A DNA stretch of 50,246 nucleotides. Origin: Colimorpha_A sp964630635 (GTDB lineage Bacteria > Bacillota > Clostridia > Oscillospirales > CAG-272). The notes beneath the pieces are model-generated. The model saw only the letters and a list, made by a program, of their open reading frames with translations. It was not told the origin of the DNA and did no database searches. Made by a program: the position numbers and the translations under genes. Position 1 is the stretch's first letter; each line of letters starts with the position of its first letter. The DNA lies in contig CAZVVM010000001.1 of the NCBI GenBank assembly GCA_964630635.1, forward strand, positions 1 through 50,246. The letters run 5' to 3'. Below, piece by piece: positions 33,607 through 43,252 of this stretch.

Positions 33607-34671
33607 ATGAGCCGTTTTTTGGATAAAAAATACGCTTCCCTTGAAGCGTATGTTCCCGGCGAACAGCCGCAGGACAGAAAATATATAAAGCTGAATACGA
33701 ACGAGTCGCCGTATCCGCCGTCACCCGAGGTTATCGCCTCGGTATGTGAAAGTGATATTGCCGATCTGCGTCTATATTCCGACCCCGAATGCCGTATTCT
33801 TCGTCAGAAGCTTGCAGACCGCTACGGTGTCGGTTACGACAATATTTATCTGTCAAACGGTTCTGACGATATTTTGAACTTTGCCTTTATGGCATACTGC
33901 TCCGACGGGAAAAAGGTCGCATTTGCCGATATAACGTACGGATTTTATCAGGTTTTTGCCGATCTGTACCATTCGGACGCAAGCATTATCCCTCTTGAGA
34001 GCGATTTTTCAATCGACGTCGAGAAGTACTGCGGTATAAACTCGACCGTCGTTATAGCGAATCCCAACGCTCCTACGGGGCTTACGCTTTCCGTTAATGA
34101 TATAGAGAGAATACTGAAAACCAACCCCGATAATGTCGTAGTGATCGACGAGGCGTACGTTGATTTCGGCGCGGAAAGCTGCTTGCCGCTCATCAATGAG
34201 TACGATAATCTTCTGATCGTGAGGACCTTTTCAAAGTCACGTGCGCTTGCAGGTGCGCGTCTCGGATTTGCTATCGCATCAAAGGCGATCATCGACGATC
34301 TGAACAGAATAAAGTTTTCAACTAACCCCTATAACGTAAACCGACTTACATTAAAGGTCGGCGCTGCGGCTATAGATTCTGACGACTATTTTACGAATAA
34401 CTGCCAGAGAATTGCAAGAACGAGAATGAAAACGACAAACGAGCTGATAGCTCTCGGCTTCGAAGTTATCCCGAGTAAAGCGAATTTCATATTCGCTAAA
34501 TATCCGTCTATCAGCGGGCGTGATCTCTATTCAAAGCTCAAGGAAAAAGGAATACTTATCCGACATTTCAACAAGGAACGTATTTCGGATTATATCAGAA
34601 TAACGATCGGCTCCGAAGAGGAAATGGATGCGTTTGTAACCGCTATAAAGGAAATAACGGCAGGTGAATAA
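33607..34671 (+). CDS. hisC: Histidinol-phosphate aminotransferase
   Basis: A 354-residue PLP enzyme (fold type I) that makes histidinol phosphate from imidazole-acetol phosphate and glutamate. NTNESPYPPSPEV, SNGSDDILNFAF, ANPNAPTGLTLS, VIDEAYVDFG and the PLP-lysine region TFSKSRALAGARLGFAI are visible. I use the ATG at 33607; a GTG at 33595, directly after hisD, lacks a ribosome site. The neighbours on both sides are his genes, which settles the substrate among HisC-like aminotransferases. Confidence 0.95.
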   Translation: MSRFLDKKYASLEAYVPGEQPQDRKYIKLNTNESPYPPSPEVIASVCESDIADLRLYSDPECRILRQKLADRYGVGYDNIYLSNGSDDILNFAFMAYCSDGKKVAFADITYGFYQVFADLYHSDASIIPLESDFSIDVEKYCGINSTVVIANPNAPTGLTLSVNDIERILKTNPDNVVVIDEAYVDFGAESCLPLINEYDNLLIVRTFSKSRALAGARLGFAIASKAIIDDLNRIKFSTNPYNVNRLTLKVGAAAIDSDDYFTNNCQRIARTRMKTTNELIALGFEVIPSKANFIFAKYPSISGRDLYSKLKEKGILIRHFNKERISDYIRITIGSEEEMDAFVTAIKEITAGE

Positions 34672-34672
34672 A

Positions 34673-35260
34673 ATGAGAAACTACGAAATAAAAAGAACAA
34701 CGAAGGAAACCGATATATATCTTAAAATTGAGCTTGACGGCAAGGGAATGGGCGAAATCGAAACTGGTTGCGGTTTTCTTGACCATATGCTGACGCTGTT
34801 TGCTTCACACGGCAGTTTTGATCTGACGGTAAAATGCAAGGGCGACACGCAGGTTGACGATCACCACACAGTTGAAGATATCGGAATCTGCCTCGGAAAG
34901 GCAATTTCGGAAGCGCTCGGAGATTGCCGCGGAATTACCCGATACGGGTATTTTATTCTTCCGATGGACGAATCGCTCGTGCTTACCGCGCTTGATATTT
35001 CGGGCAGAAGCACGCTCGTATTTGACTGCGATTTTCCGACGGAAAAGATCGGTACATTCGATACCGAGCTTGTAAAGGAATTTTTTGCCGCTCTTGTCAG
35101 AAACGCAAATTTGACGCTCCACGTCAAGAAAATGGCAGGAGATAATTCTCACCACATAGCGGAAGCGGTATTCAAATCGTTTGCGCGCTCCCTCAAGTGT
35201 GCTGTCAAGGTTGACGACGCGCGTAAGGACGAGATCCCCTCGACGAAAGGCACTCTATGA
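34673..35260 (+). CDS. hisB: Imidazoleglycerol-phosphate dehydratase
   Basis: A 195-residue manganese-dependent dehydratase. GCGFLDHMLTLFASHGSFDL, DDHHTVEDIGICLG and DNSHHIAEAVFKSFARSLK carry the metal-binding His clusters. It is the monofunctional form, without the N-terminal phosphatase domain of E. coli HisB; the phosphatase step is supplied by the PHP protein at the operon end. The ATG at 34673 follows AGGTGA by five bases. The stop overlaps the hisH start by four bases. Confidence 0.97.
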   Translation: MRNYEIKRTTKETDIYLKIELDGKGMGEIETGCGFLDHMLTLFASHGSFDLTVKCKGDTQVDDHHTVEDIGICLGKAISEALGDCRGITRYGYFILPMDESLVLTALDISGRSTLVFDCDFPTEKIGTFDTELVKEFFAALVRNANLTLHVKKMAGDNSHHIAEAVFKSFARSLKCAVKVDDARKDEIPSTKGTL

Positions 35261-35862
35261 TAGCAATAATTGACTACGGCGTAGGTAATCTTTTCTCGCT
35301 TCACCGTTCCTTTTTGAAGATCGGCGCTGACACAGTAGTGACCGGAGATCCGTCGGTCATCAAAAACGCCGAGAGAGTTATTCTTCCGGGTGTCGGCGCT
35401 TACGGAGAAGCGGCTGAAAAGATAAAGAACACGGGGCTTGATGAGGTGGTACGCGAGGTAGTGTCCGACGGCAAGCCGCTGCTTGGTATATGCCTCGGTA
35501 TGCAGCTTCTGTTCGAATACGGAACCGAGTTCGGACGTAACGAAGGTCTCGGTCTGCTCAAGGGTCACGTTAAAACGATGCGTGACGAGATCGGAAGTGA
35601 GCTTAAGCTTCCGCAGATCGGCTGGAACGCGCTCGATATTAAGAAGCAGAATAAGCTTTTTAAGTATATAAATAATGGCGATCACGTTTATTTCGTCCAC
35701 TCATACCACGCAGTTGACTGTAGCGATTCGCTTATCGCAACGACAGAATACGGTGCAGAGATAACGGCGGCAGTCGCGCATGATAACGTGTACGGATGTC
35801 AGTTCCATCCCGAAAAAAGCGGTGACGTTGGACTTAAAATACTCAAAGGATTTCTTGACTGA
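35257..35862 (+). CDS. hisH: Imidazole glycerol phosphate synthase, glutaminase subunit
   Basis: A 201-residue class I glutamine amidotransferase that hydrolyses glutamine and passes ammonia to HisF. The N-terminus IAIIDYGVGNLFSLHRSF, the nucleophile in LLGICLGMQLLFEYG, and the His-Glu pair in YGCQFHPEKSGDVG are intact. Start and stop overlap hisB (4 bases) and hisA (1 base). Confidence 0.97.
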   Translation: MIAIIDYGVGNLFSLHRSFLKIGADTVVTGDPSVIKNAERVILPGVGAYGEAAEKIKNTGLDEVVREVVSDGKPLLGICLGMQLLFEYGTEFGRNEGLGLLKGHVKTMRDEIGSELKLPQIGWNALDIKKQNKLFKYINNGDHVYFVHSYHAVDCSDSLIATTEYGAEITAAVAHDNVYGCQFHPEKSGDVGLKILKGFLD

Positions 35863-36575
35863 TGAAAATTTTTCCTGCAATAGATCTATATGACGGCAAG
35901 GTCGTTCGCCTTTATAAGGGCAAATACGACGAAATGACCGTATATTCCGATGATCCGCTTGATATAGCGAAAAAGTTTGAAGCGGCAGGCGCGGAGTATA
36001 TACATATCGTTGACCTCGATGGCGCAAAGGACGGTCTCGTTCACGCTTACGATACCGTTAAAAGCATTATCGAGAACACCTCTCTTAAGGTTGAGATCGG
36101 CGGCGGAATACGCAGTGAAGAAACTGTAAAGAAATACGTTGATCTCGGTGTTGATAAGGTTATTCTCGGAACGATCGCCGTTACAAACGAGGAATTCCTT
36201 TCTGAAATGGCTTATAGATATAAGGACAAAATTGCAGTCGGCGTCGACATCAAGGACGGATACGTTGCGATAAAGGGCTGGACAGAAAAGTCGCAAATTA
36301 CGGCTGACGAAATGTTCGAAACGCTCATGGTACACTCAATTTCCCGTGTTATCTGCACAGATATCAGCCGCGACGGCGCGATGAAGGGAACAAACAGAGA
36401 GCTTTATAAGTATCTGACCGAAAACTATAAGATGAATATAATCGCTTCGGGCGGTGTCTCAACTCTTGACGATATTACCGCGCTAAACGGAATAGGTATG
36501 TTTGGCGCGATAATCGGGAAGGCGTACTATACGGGTGCCATTGACTTGAGCGAAGCGATAAGGGTATCAAAATGA
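35862..36575 (+). CDS. hisA: ProFAR isomerase
   Basis: A 237-residue beta/alpha barrel that isomerises ProFAR to PRFAR. FPAIDLYDGKVVRLYKGKYD near the start holds the catalytic Asp; HIVDLDGAKDG, VEIGGGIRSEE and ISRDGAMKGTNRELY hold the second acid and phosphate-binding loops. It starts on the hisH stop and overlaps hisF by four bases. Confidence 0.96.
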   Translation: MKIFPAIDLYDGKVVRLYKGKYDEMTVYSDDPLDIAKKFEAAGAEYIHIVDLDGAKDGLVHAYDTVKSIIENTSLKVEIGGGIRSEETVKKYVDLGVDKVILGTIAVTNEEFLSEMAYRYKDKIAVGVDIKDGYVAIKGWTEKSQITADEMFETLMVHSISRVICTDISRDGAMKGTNRELYKYLTENYKMNIIASGGVSTLDDITALNGIGMFGAIIGKAYYTGAIDLSEAIRVSK

Positions 36576-37330
36576 TAACTAAAAGAATTATTCCGTGCCT
36601 CGACGTTAAAAACGGGCGCGTGGTAAAGGGAGTCAACTTTGAGGGACTTAACGATGTGTCCTCACCCGTGACTCTTGCTGAATATTACAGCCAAGCAGGT
36701 GCTGACGAGCTTGTATTTTATGACATAACCGCTTCGTCGGATGGACGCGCACTTTTTACCGATATATTAAAGGAGACTGCTAAAAACGTCTTTATTCCGT
36801 TTACTGTCGGCGGCGGTATCAACACCCTGAACGACTTTGAACGGGTGCTCTCCTGCGGCGCTGATAAGGTCAGCGTCAATTCAGGCGCTATAAGAAACCC
36901 CGATATTATATATCAGGGTGCGAAAAGATACGGAAGCCAGTGCGTGGTACTGTCCTGTGACATCAAACGCGTCGGAAATGAATTCCGTGTTTTTGCAAAA
37001 GGTGGCAGGGAAGATACGGGCATGGAAGCTATGTCCTGGATAAAGCGCTGTATAGACAACGGCGCGGGCGAGATCGTCGTAAATTCGATAGATACCGACG
37101 GCGTGAAACGCGGCTTTGATATAGAGATGCTGAAGGCAGTGTGTGACTTTGCAACCGTTCCCGTTATTGCATCGGGCGGAGCGGGTTCCGCACAGGATTT
37201 CGTAACGCTCTTTAAAGAAATACCCGAAATTGATGCGGGGCTTGCTGCGTCGATATTCCACTTCGGTGAGGTCGAGATCTCTGACCTTAAAGAACTGCTG
37301 AAAAATAATGATATAAATGTGAGGATTTAA
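36572..37330 (+). CDS. hisF: Imidazole glycerol phosphate synthase, cyclase subunit
   Basis: A 252-residue barrel enzyme that uses ammonia from HisH to make imidazole glycerol phosphate and AICAR. KRIIPCLDVKNGRVVKGVNF, DITASSDGRALF, TVGGGINTLNDFERV, NSIDTDGVKRGFD and IASGGAGSAQDF are all family motifs. The AICAR by-product is the substrate of the enzyme encoded at 1-537, linking histidine and purine synthesis. Confidence 0.97.
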   Translation: MITKRIIPCLDVKNGRVVKGVNFEGLNDVSSPVTLAEYYSQAGADELVFYDITASSDGRALFTDILKETAKNVFIPFTVGGGINTLNDFERVLSCGADKVSVNSGAIRNPDIIYQGAKRYGSQCVVLSCDIKRVGNEFRVFAKGGREDTGMEAMSWIKRCIDNGAGEIVVNSIDTDGVKRGFDIEMLKAVCDFATVPVIASGGAGSAQDFVTLFKEIPEIDAGLAASIFHFGEVEISDLKELLKNNDINVRI

Positions 37331-37332
37331 CC

Positions 37333-37980
37333 GTGGTTAAGATAGAAGAACTTAAATTTGACGAAAAGGGATTGATTCCCGCAATAGTAGTTGACGAAGG
37401 AACGGGCAAGGTATTGACGCTTGCATATATGAACAGAGAAAGTCTTGAAATTTCGCTTGAAAAGAAGCTTACCTGCTTTTACAGCCGCAGCCGTCAAGAG
37501 CTTTGGCTCAAAGGTGAAACGAGCGGAAATTATCAGCATATCGTCGATATTAAGGCAGACTGCGACAAGGACGCGCTTGTCGTGACCGTTCGTAAGGACG
37601 GCCCCGCTTGCCACCTCGGAACCGACTCCTGCTTCAACGATTCGCTTATTGAGGATGCCCCCGAGGCATTCTCCCTTAATTCCTTGATGGAGCTTATCAA
37701 GGGCAGAAAGCTCGAGAAGAAAGAGGGCTCGTACACGACATATCTTTTTGAAAAGGGAATTGACAAGATCCTCAAAAAGGTAGGCGAGGAATGCACCGAG
37801 GTTATAATCGCGGGCAAGGCAGACGATAAAAAGGAAACTATCTACGAGATAGCAGATCTTACATACCACGTTATGGTTCTTATGATCGAAATGGGTATTT
37901 CTCTTGACGATATACATAACGAACTTGCGTCGCGCCACGTTATCGACAAAAAAGTAAAGCAGGAGAAGATGACAAACTGA
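37333..37980 (+). CDS. hisIE: Bifunctional PR-AMP cyclohydrolase / PR-ATP pyrophosphatase
   Basis: A 215-residue fusion. Residues about 1-110 are the HisI cyclohydrolase, with LTLAYMNRESLEISLEKKL, FYSRSRQELWLKGETSGN and zinc ligands in DCDKDALVV and GPACHLGTDSCF. Residues about 115-215 are the HisE pyrophosphohydrolase, with KKVGEECTEVIIAGK and EIADLTYHVMVLMIE. The start is GTG at 37333 with GAGG eight bases upstream. It overlaps the phosphatase gene by one base (TGATG). Confidence 0.95.
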   Translation: MVKIEELKFDEKGLIPAIVVDEGTGKVLTLAYMNRESLEISLEKKLTCFYSRSRQELWLKGETSGNYQHIVDIKADCDKDALVVTVRKDGPACHLGTDSCFNDSLIEDAPEAFSLNSLMELIKGRKLEKKEGSYTTYLFEKGIDKILKKVGEECTEVIIAGKADDKKETIYEIADLTYHVMVLMIEMGISLDDIHNELASRHVIDKKVKQEKMTN

Positions 37981-38786
37981 TGCTATGCGATTATCACGTC
38001 CACTCAACCTATTGTGACGGAAAAAGCGCTCTGCGCGAGAATATTGAATCGGCTATTGGACTGTCAATGGATATAATCGGTTTTTCAGGACATTCCCACA
38101 CGAAAAACTCCGTGTACGCTATGACAGAGCAGGGGACGAAGGAATATATCCGCGAGATTTCCGCTCTGAAAAATGAATACGCTGACAAGATAACCGTTCT
38201 TTGCGGACTTGAAAAGGATTATTACAGCAACGACGACGAGTCAGCTTTCGATTACGTTATCGGATCGCTTCATTATGTGACCGACGGTGAGAAGCTATAC
38301 GACGTTGACCATACTCCCGCGATAACGAAAGGCATAATCGACGACCTCTACGCCGGTGACGAAATGAGCTATTGCGAGGCGTATTATTCTACGCTCGGGA
38401 AGCTGTTTGATAACGTAAAGGCGGATATAATCGGACACTTCGACCTTATAAGTAAATTCGCCGAAAAGGGAATTTGCTTTGATACAAAATCTCCTCGCTA
38501 TGTCAAAGCTTGCACCGACGCTCTTGACGCCTTGCTTCCTCATAACGTTCCGTTTGAGATCAACACGGGCGCTATGTCGCGCGGATACAGAAGCGTTCCG
38601 TATCCGTCTCCCGAGATACTTAAATACATAAGAGAAAAGGGCGGCAGCATTATCCTCAATTCCGACAGTCACGACGCAAAGAACCTATGCTTCGGCTTTG
38701 ATGCTGCAAGGGCGCTTGCGCGCGAATGCGGCTTTGAATCGAGGATCGTCATAACTCAAAAAGGAAAAACGGAAACAGATCTTTAA
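37980..38786 (+). CDS. hisK: Histidinol-phosphatase, PHP family
   Basis: A 268-residue PHP-domain phosphoesterase (HisJ/HisK type). It begins DYHVHSTYCDGKSALREN with the first metal-binding HxH, then GFSGHSHTKN, GLEKDYYS, IGSLHYV, IIGHFDLISKF and a final SDSHDAKNLCFGFDAA, giving a complete trinuclear metal site. Its place as last gene of a his operon that lacks a HisB phosphatase domain makes histidinol-phosphatase the clear assignment. Together with the preceding genes it completes the pathway. Confidence 0.93.
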   Translation: MLCDYHVHSTYCDGKSALRENIESAIGLSMDIIGFSGHSHTKNSVYAMTEQGTKEYIREISALKNEYADKITVLCGLEKDYYSNDDESAFDYVIGSLHYVTDGEKLYDVDHTPAITKGIIDDLYAGDEMSYCEAYYSTLGKLFDNVKADIIGHFDLISKFAEKGICFDTKSPRYVKACTDALDALLPHNVPFEINTGAMSRGYRSVPYPSPEILKYIREKGGSIILNSDSHDAKNLCFGFDAARALARECGFESRIVITQKGKTETDL

Positions 38787-38808
38787 AAGCTCGGGCAACC
38801 GAGCTTTT
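38785..38808 (+). terminator. Terminator of the histidine operon
   Basis: A perfect 10-bp stem, AAAAGCTCGG and CCGAGCTTTT, with a GCAA tetraloop and a T-rich tail, beginning inside the last stop codon. Confidence 0.9.
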
Positions 38809-38814
38809 GTTGTT

Positions 38815-38846
38815 TTCAACAGAAAACGTCTCCTTGTTTTGTTGAA
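38815..38846. repeat. Imperfect inverted repeat upstream of the M23-dockerin gene
   Basis: TTCAAC, an AG bulge, AAAAC, an 8-base loop, GTTTT, then GTTGAA. It lies in the 164-base space between the his operon and the secreted protein gene, and T-rich sequence follows. It could be a second terminator or a leader structure. No convincing sigma-A promoter is seen in this space: TTGACT at 38890 is only 13 bases from TATAAT at 38909. Confidence 0.4.
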
Positions 38847-38950
38847 GGTGACGATTTTTTCATCTGCGGGGATATTAACATCTTAACTCTTGACTTTTTT
38901 CGACACCATATAATAAAATATATATAACTATAATTATTTGCGAGGTTTGT

Positions 38951-41900
38951 ATGTCAACACGCGGAAATGAAAAGAGCGTATTCAGCAGATTAGTATCTGT
39001 CATACTCGTGTTCAGTATGCTCATCTGTTCGTTGCCACTATATATAAATTCAGTTTCAAGCGACGAGGAGTACGATCTTCCTTGGCTCTGGCCTGTTCCG
39101 GGCAGCTACGTTATAACGGGACTTGATTACTATTACAGCGGAAATCCGCATGGCAAAGGTCAAGCTGTCGACATAGGTAATAACGGCTATTCTGACAGTA
39201 CGCGTCTTGACGTCATATCTGCAACGAGCGGCGAGGTTCTGTATATTCAGAATTCCTATGATGAAACGACTAACCGCGGCTCGGGCTGGGGTAACTACGT
39301 AATTGTCAAGAGCGGAAACGTTTGTATCATATACGCTCACTTGCAAAAAGTAACCTGTAAATACGGTAAGATCAATGCAGGTGACGTGATCGGAAAGATG
39401 GGTAATACGGGAAATTCAACGGGTGTACATCTTCACATTCAGGCATATCCCTACGACCAGAATTCAACAAGCACGGATATACATATCTTCGATAAATACA
39501 TACATAACCCGCTTTACGTTCCGCATTTCCGTTTCAGAAGCGGTGTAATCGACCACAGCGTCCGCTACGGGGAGCACCTTTCGGCTTATTATACGTCCGT
39601 CAGCGGTACCGAATACGTATTCTCGGGCGGATATCTCGGTGACTACGGAGAGATGGTTCTCGGTGCTACCGTGAAGAGTGTAAGAACGAACGGTGCGCGT
39701 ATTTACAGTCAGCCGATAACCTCGTCAACGCAGGAGGAAACCGTCGCGTTTGGCAAGGAAATAACAGTATACGGCTATTATACCGACGCATACGGTAAGC
39801 TTTGGTATCTGGTATCGAAGGATTCGCTTGATAAATGGATACCCGAAAGTGACGTCGGCTTCTCATCGTATACGTTTGGAGCGCAGTACGAGGACAAGTC
39901 CTCTCCGAACGGTACGTACGGCACGTTTTTCGATATCTATTTCTCAGGAACGGTATCCGTATCCAACGTGATCAAATCGGTTAAGGCCGAGATCAGAAAT
40001 GACAGCGGAGTTGTTGCAACGTACGAGACTGATGTAAATGCAAACAAATTTGAGATCAATAACGTTTTCTCCGAGGGGTTTGGCATTGACGGACTTGTAG
40101 ACGGTGAATATACCTACGAGATCTTCGTTACCGAAAGAGCTTATTTCCCGGGTGCCGACGCAGCAAGCAAAACGTATTCGGTATATACGTCTGAATTTGT
40201 AATTGATAAATCTGCCTCTGACGATATCCCGCCGCTCGTTGAGGAGATCAAAATACTCTCAATGACGAGTAGCGCAATAACGCTTACCGTTAATGCAACC
40301 GATAACAAGATGATTCAGCGTTTATCGTTCATTTTCAAAAATGACAATGGATTTGAAGCAAGCTTTGACGCAGTTCCGAACGAAAACGTGTTCGCGGCGG
40401 AGATTCCGCTCACGTCTCTTGACGGAGCGGGAAACTATACAGTTACGGCTAAAGCTTTTGACCCGTATATGAATACCGATGAATCAGCGACAGTTATCAC
40501 TGTTCCGTCGAGCAGCGGCAGTGAAATATGGAAGGTACAGGTATCATCAAGCTTAACCGTCCGCAAGGGACCGAGTACAAGCTACGGCAAGGTTACCAGT
40601 TTGAGTAACAATGCTCGTATAACCGTAAAAGAAGTAGTATATAATTCCTCCGATAAGAGATATTGGGCGTATATAGGAAGCGGCTGGGTAGCGCTGAATT
40701 ATGCGGTATATCAGAGCGGATATCTCTATAACGTGACGTTCAATCTGCTCGGCGGTACTGCCGATTACACGGTGCTCAATAAAGCGTTTAATCAGGACGC
40801 GACCATTCCCGAAACCAAGCCGACCCGCGAAGGATACACGTTCCTCGGCTGGAGCTCCGATCCCACCGTGACAGCCCCCGAATACCAGCCGGGTGATATC
40901 TATTCAAAGAACGAATCAACGGTTCTCTATGCTATTTGGGAGGATAAGGTTGCGCCGTCCATAACAGGCGTCACTCTCTCCGACAAGGGCTACGTTTCGG
41001 ACAGCGTAACGCTTAACGTAAACGCAACCGATAACAGCGGAACGGTGTATTACTCCTTTGACGGCGGTATCAGTTACCGACGTGCAAGTACTGTTCTGAT
41101 AACCGAAAATCAGACGATTCCCGCTAAAACGATAACGGTTAAGGATCCTTCGGGAAACGTTACGACATACGATATTGAAACAGTCATATCAAATATTGAC
41201 AGCGTTCCGCCATCTTTTGACGATACGACGCTTGACGTTTCCGTAAGCGGAGAAAACGTGACCTTTACGTTCGGAGAAGCGACTGACGCTATGAGCGGTA
41301 TTGATAAATATACACTCGTATACTCCGTTAATTCCGATTATTCCGGCTCTGTCAGTGAAGAAGCAAAATCGGGACACACGGTCACTCTCGGCGACGGCGT
41401 CTACTACGCGAAGCTCGTTGTAACCGATAAGGTCGGTAACAAGACGGAGGCGGAGTTTGACAGATTCCTGATTGGCGATCCCGTCAAGCTCTCTACGCCT
41501 GAAAACTTCATACTTAAAAGCTCTTCAAGCGAGATGGTGGTTTTCGAGTGGAAAGCAGTAAATAATGCGGATTATTATATTCTGACACTATCCGAAAGCG
41601 CCGATTTCAGTAATAGCTTCAATGAAGAAACGACCGACAACTCTATCTGCCTTGATTCGCTTGAAAACGGAAAGATATACTATGCAAAGCTTACGGCGAC
41701 GACTTACGACGGGCTTTATATTACCTCTGATCCGACCGATAGCATAAGATTCGAAACAGTCAGCTCTGATAATTCTCTCTATTCATTCGTGAATATTGAC
41801 GCGGTTATTGACGGCGGCAGCTCCTTTGCAAAGCTTCCGTATTCTGCTTCGAGCGTAGATATAACGTGTGTCGTACACGAAAAGGCAACGGTCAGATACT

Positions 41901-43249
41901 ATTCCGATGAAGCATTGGAAAACGAAATAATTACCCCCGATTCTTACGCGTTCACTTCCGACGAGGTTAATGTCTATATTGAAGTGACCGCAGAGAACGG
42001 AAGTAAAGCAACTCACGTGCTTACTCTTACCCGTGCCGCAAGGGACGCGGAGGTTCCGAGTGTCATATTTGAAGCAACGGGTGAAAGCATTTACGTCGGT
42101 GCCTTCGGTGCGGAAATCGGTCTTACGGCTTCGGTTAGCGACGGCGGTACGCTTTCGGTAGTTTGGTATTATTCCCTTAACGGCGAAGAAGCTATACCGT
42201 TTGCAAACGGCTTTACCTGCACGCCCCGCTTCGTCAAACCCGGAAATTATAAGGTTTATGCGGTAGTTTCGAACACAAATACAATGTGTCTGAACACCGT
42301 ATCTACCGCAAAAACGACGGAGGCGGACTATACGGCTCTGCGTAACGCCACGCAGATTCAAGCCGTGATCAGTGACTTTGTGTATAACGGAAGCCCCGCA
42401 AGCGCGACGTATGCGCTGTATAACGGCGACGGAAACGTCACCTACAGGTACTATTCAGATGAAGACTGCTTGGACGAGATCTCTCCACCTGTAAATGCGG
42501 GAGTGTACTACGTTAAAGCATTCGCATCTGAGACCGATACCTACGACAGCGCAGAAAGCGATGCAAAGCAGTTCACCATAAAGCGTGTGAACAACACGAA
42601 TGTGCTCGATTATACCGTCGTTCAGCCGTCGCTCCGCGAACGGTTCGGAACACTTACTGTTACGTCGAGCGGCGTTGAATATTCGCTCAACGGCTCCGAT
42701 GATTATATCGCACTTGAAAGCGGCAGAAGCTACACCTTTAACGAGGGTGATACCGTTAAGATACGATATGCCGAAACGCTCAACGTGAAAGCTTCTGATC
42801 CTATTGCGATTACAATATTGCCTTTCGCGGGAACCGACGGCTTCTATCCCGTAAGCGGCTTTGACGCGAAGGAAGTTGGCGATCATTTCATCATAAATGC
42901 CGACGGTCTTACCGCCGACGGACTTCTTTCTCTGCTGACCAAGAGCGATAATATCGAGATACGCGATAAGAACGGCGAGCTGATGAACGGAAAGAGCGAC
43001 CTCATTTATTCGGGTTGCGAGATTTCTATTATTGACTCGATAGGAGTCTACAAGACCTTGACGATAATTATTCTCGGTGACGCTGACAGGGACGGCAAGG
43101 TTACCTATGACGACGTTGCGAAGATAATGAAGCTTTCCAACGGTATGGAAGCATCAAATGATCCTTTTGACGTTATAGTTTGCGATCTTGACGGAGACGG
43201 TGTGATAACCTCACTCGATGCGGCAAAGGCGTATAACAAAACAAAATAA
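38951..43249 (+). CDS. Large secreted M23-peptidase-like protein with dockerin
   Basis: A 1432-residue extracellular protein. A signal peptide (basic start, then LVSVILVFSMLICSLPLYI) leads to an M23 metallopeptidase-like domain at about 45-185, with His67 and Asp74, YAHL (His130) and HLHI (His160, His162) as metal/catalytic residues. SH3-like segments lie near 235-300 and 525-590 (VSSSLTVRKGPSTSYGKV). A Listeria-type InlB B-repeat lies near 595-660 (GYTFLGWSSDP), followed by Ig/Fn3-like repeats to about 1350. From residue 1376 a dockerin-like pair follows: GDADRDGKVTYDD and DLDGDGVITSLDAAKAY, with calcium-loop Asp residues. It may trim peptidoglycan at the surface or bind a cohesin scaffold. 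No cohesin protein is in the window. A GAGG site precedes the ATG. Confidence 0.88.
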   Translation: MSTRGNEKSVFSRLVSVILVFSMLICSLPLYINSVSSDEEYDLPWLWPVPGSYVITGLDYYYSGNPHGKGQAVDIGNNGYSDSTRLDVISATSGEVLYIQNSYDETTNRGSGWGNYVIVKSGNVCIIYAHLQKVTCKYGKINAGDVIGKMGNTGNSTGVHLHIQAYPYDQNSTSTDIHIFDKYIHNPLYVPHFRFRSGVIDHSVRYGEHLSAYYTSVSGTEYVFSGGYLGDYGEMVLGATVKSVRTNGARIYSQPITSSTQEETVAFGKEITVYGYYTDAYGKLWYLVSKDSLDKWIPESDVGFSSYTFGAQYEDKSSPNGTYGTFFDIYFSGTVSVSNVIKSVKAEIRNDSGVVATYETDVNANKFEINNVFSEGFGIDGLVDGEYTYEIFVTERAYFPGADAASKTYSVYTSEFVIDKSASDDIPPLVEEIKILSMTSSAITLTVNATDNKMIQRLSFIFKNDNGFEASFDAVPNENVFAAEIPLTSLDGAGNYTVTAKAFDPYMNTDESATVITVPSSSGSEIWKVQVSSSLTVRKGPSTSYGKVTSLSNNARITVKEVVYNSSDKRYWAYIGSGWVALNYAVYQSGYLYNVTFNLLGGTADYTVLNKAFNQDATIPETKPTREGYTFLGWSSDPTVTAPEYQPGDIYSKNESTVLYAIWEDKVAPSITGVTLSDKGYVSDSVTLNVNATDNSGTVYYSFDGGISYRRASTVLITENQTIPAKTITVKDPSGNVTTYDIETVISNIDSVPPSFDDTTLDVSVSGENVTFTFGEATDAMSGIDKYTLVYSVNSDYSGSVSEEAKSGHTVTLGDGVYYAKLVVTDKVGNKTEAEFDRFLIGDPVKLSTPENFILKSSSSEMVVFEWKAVNNADYYILTLSESADFSNSFNEETTDNSICLDSLENGKIYYAKLTATTYDGLYITSDPTDSIRFETVSSDNSLYSFVNIDAVIDGGSSFAKLPYSASSVDITCVVHEKATVRYYSDEALENEIITPDSYAFTSDEVNVYIEVTAENGSKATHVLTLTRAARDAEVPSVIFEATGESIYVGAFGAEIGLTASVSDGGTLSVVWYYSLNGEEAIPFANGFTCTPRFVKPGNYKVYAVVSNTNTMCLNTVSTAKTTEADYTALRNATQIQAVISDFVYNGSPASATYALYNGDGNVTYRYYSDEDCLDEISPPVNAGVYYVKAFASETDTYDSAESDAKQFTIKRVNNTNVLDYTVVQPSLRERFGTLTVTSSGVEYSLNGSDDYIALESGRSYTFNEGDTVKIRYAETLNVKASDPIAITILPFAGTDGFYPVSGFDAKEVGDHFIINADGLTADGLLSLLTKSDNIEIRDKNGELMNGKSDLIYSGCEISIIDSIGVYKTLTIIILGDADRDGKVTYDDVAKIMKLSNGMEASNDPFDVIVCDLDGDGVITSLDAAKAYNKTK

Positions 43250-43252
43250 AAG

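Noticed and set aside
38890..38914. A sigma-A promoter for the M23-dockerin gene (TTGACT to TATAAT)
   Set aside because: The spacer is only 13 bases, too short for normal sigma-A recognition; the true promoter could not be identified.
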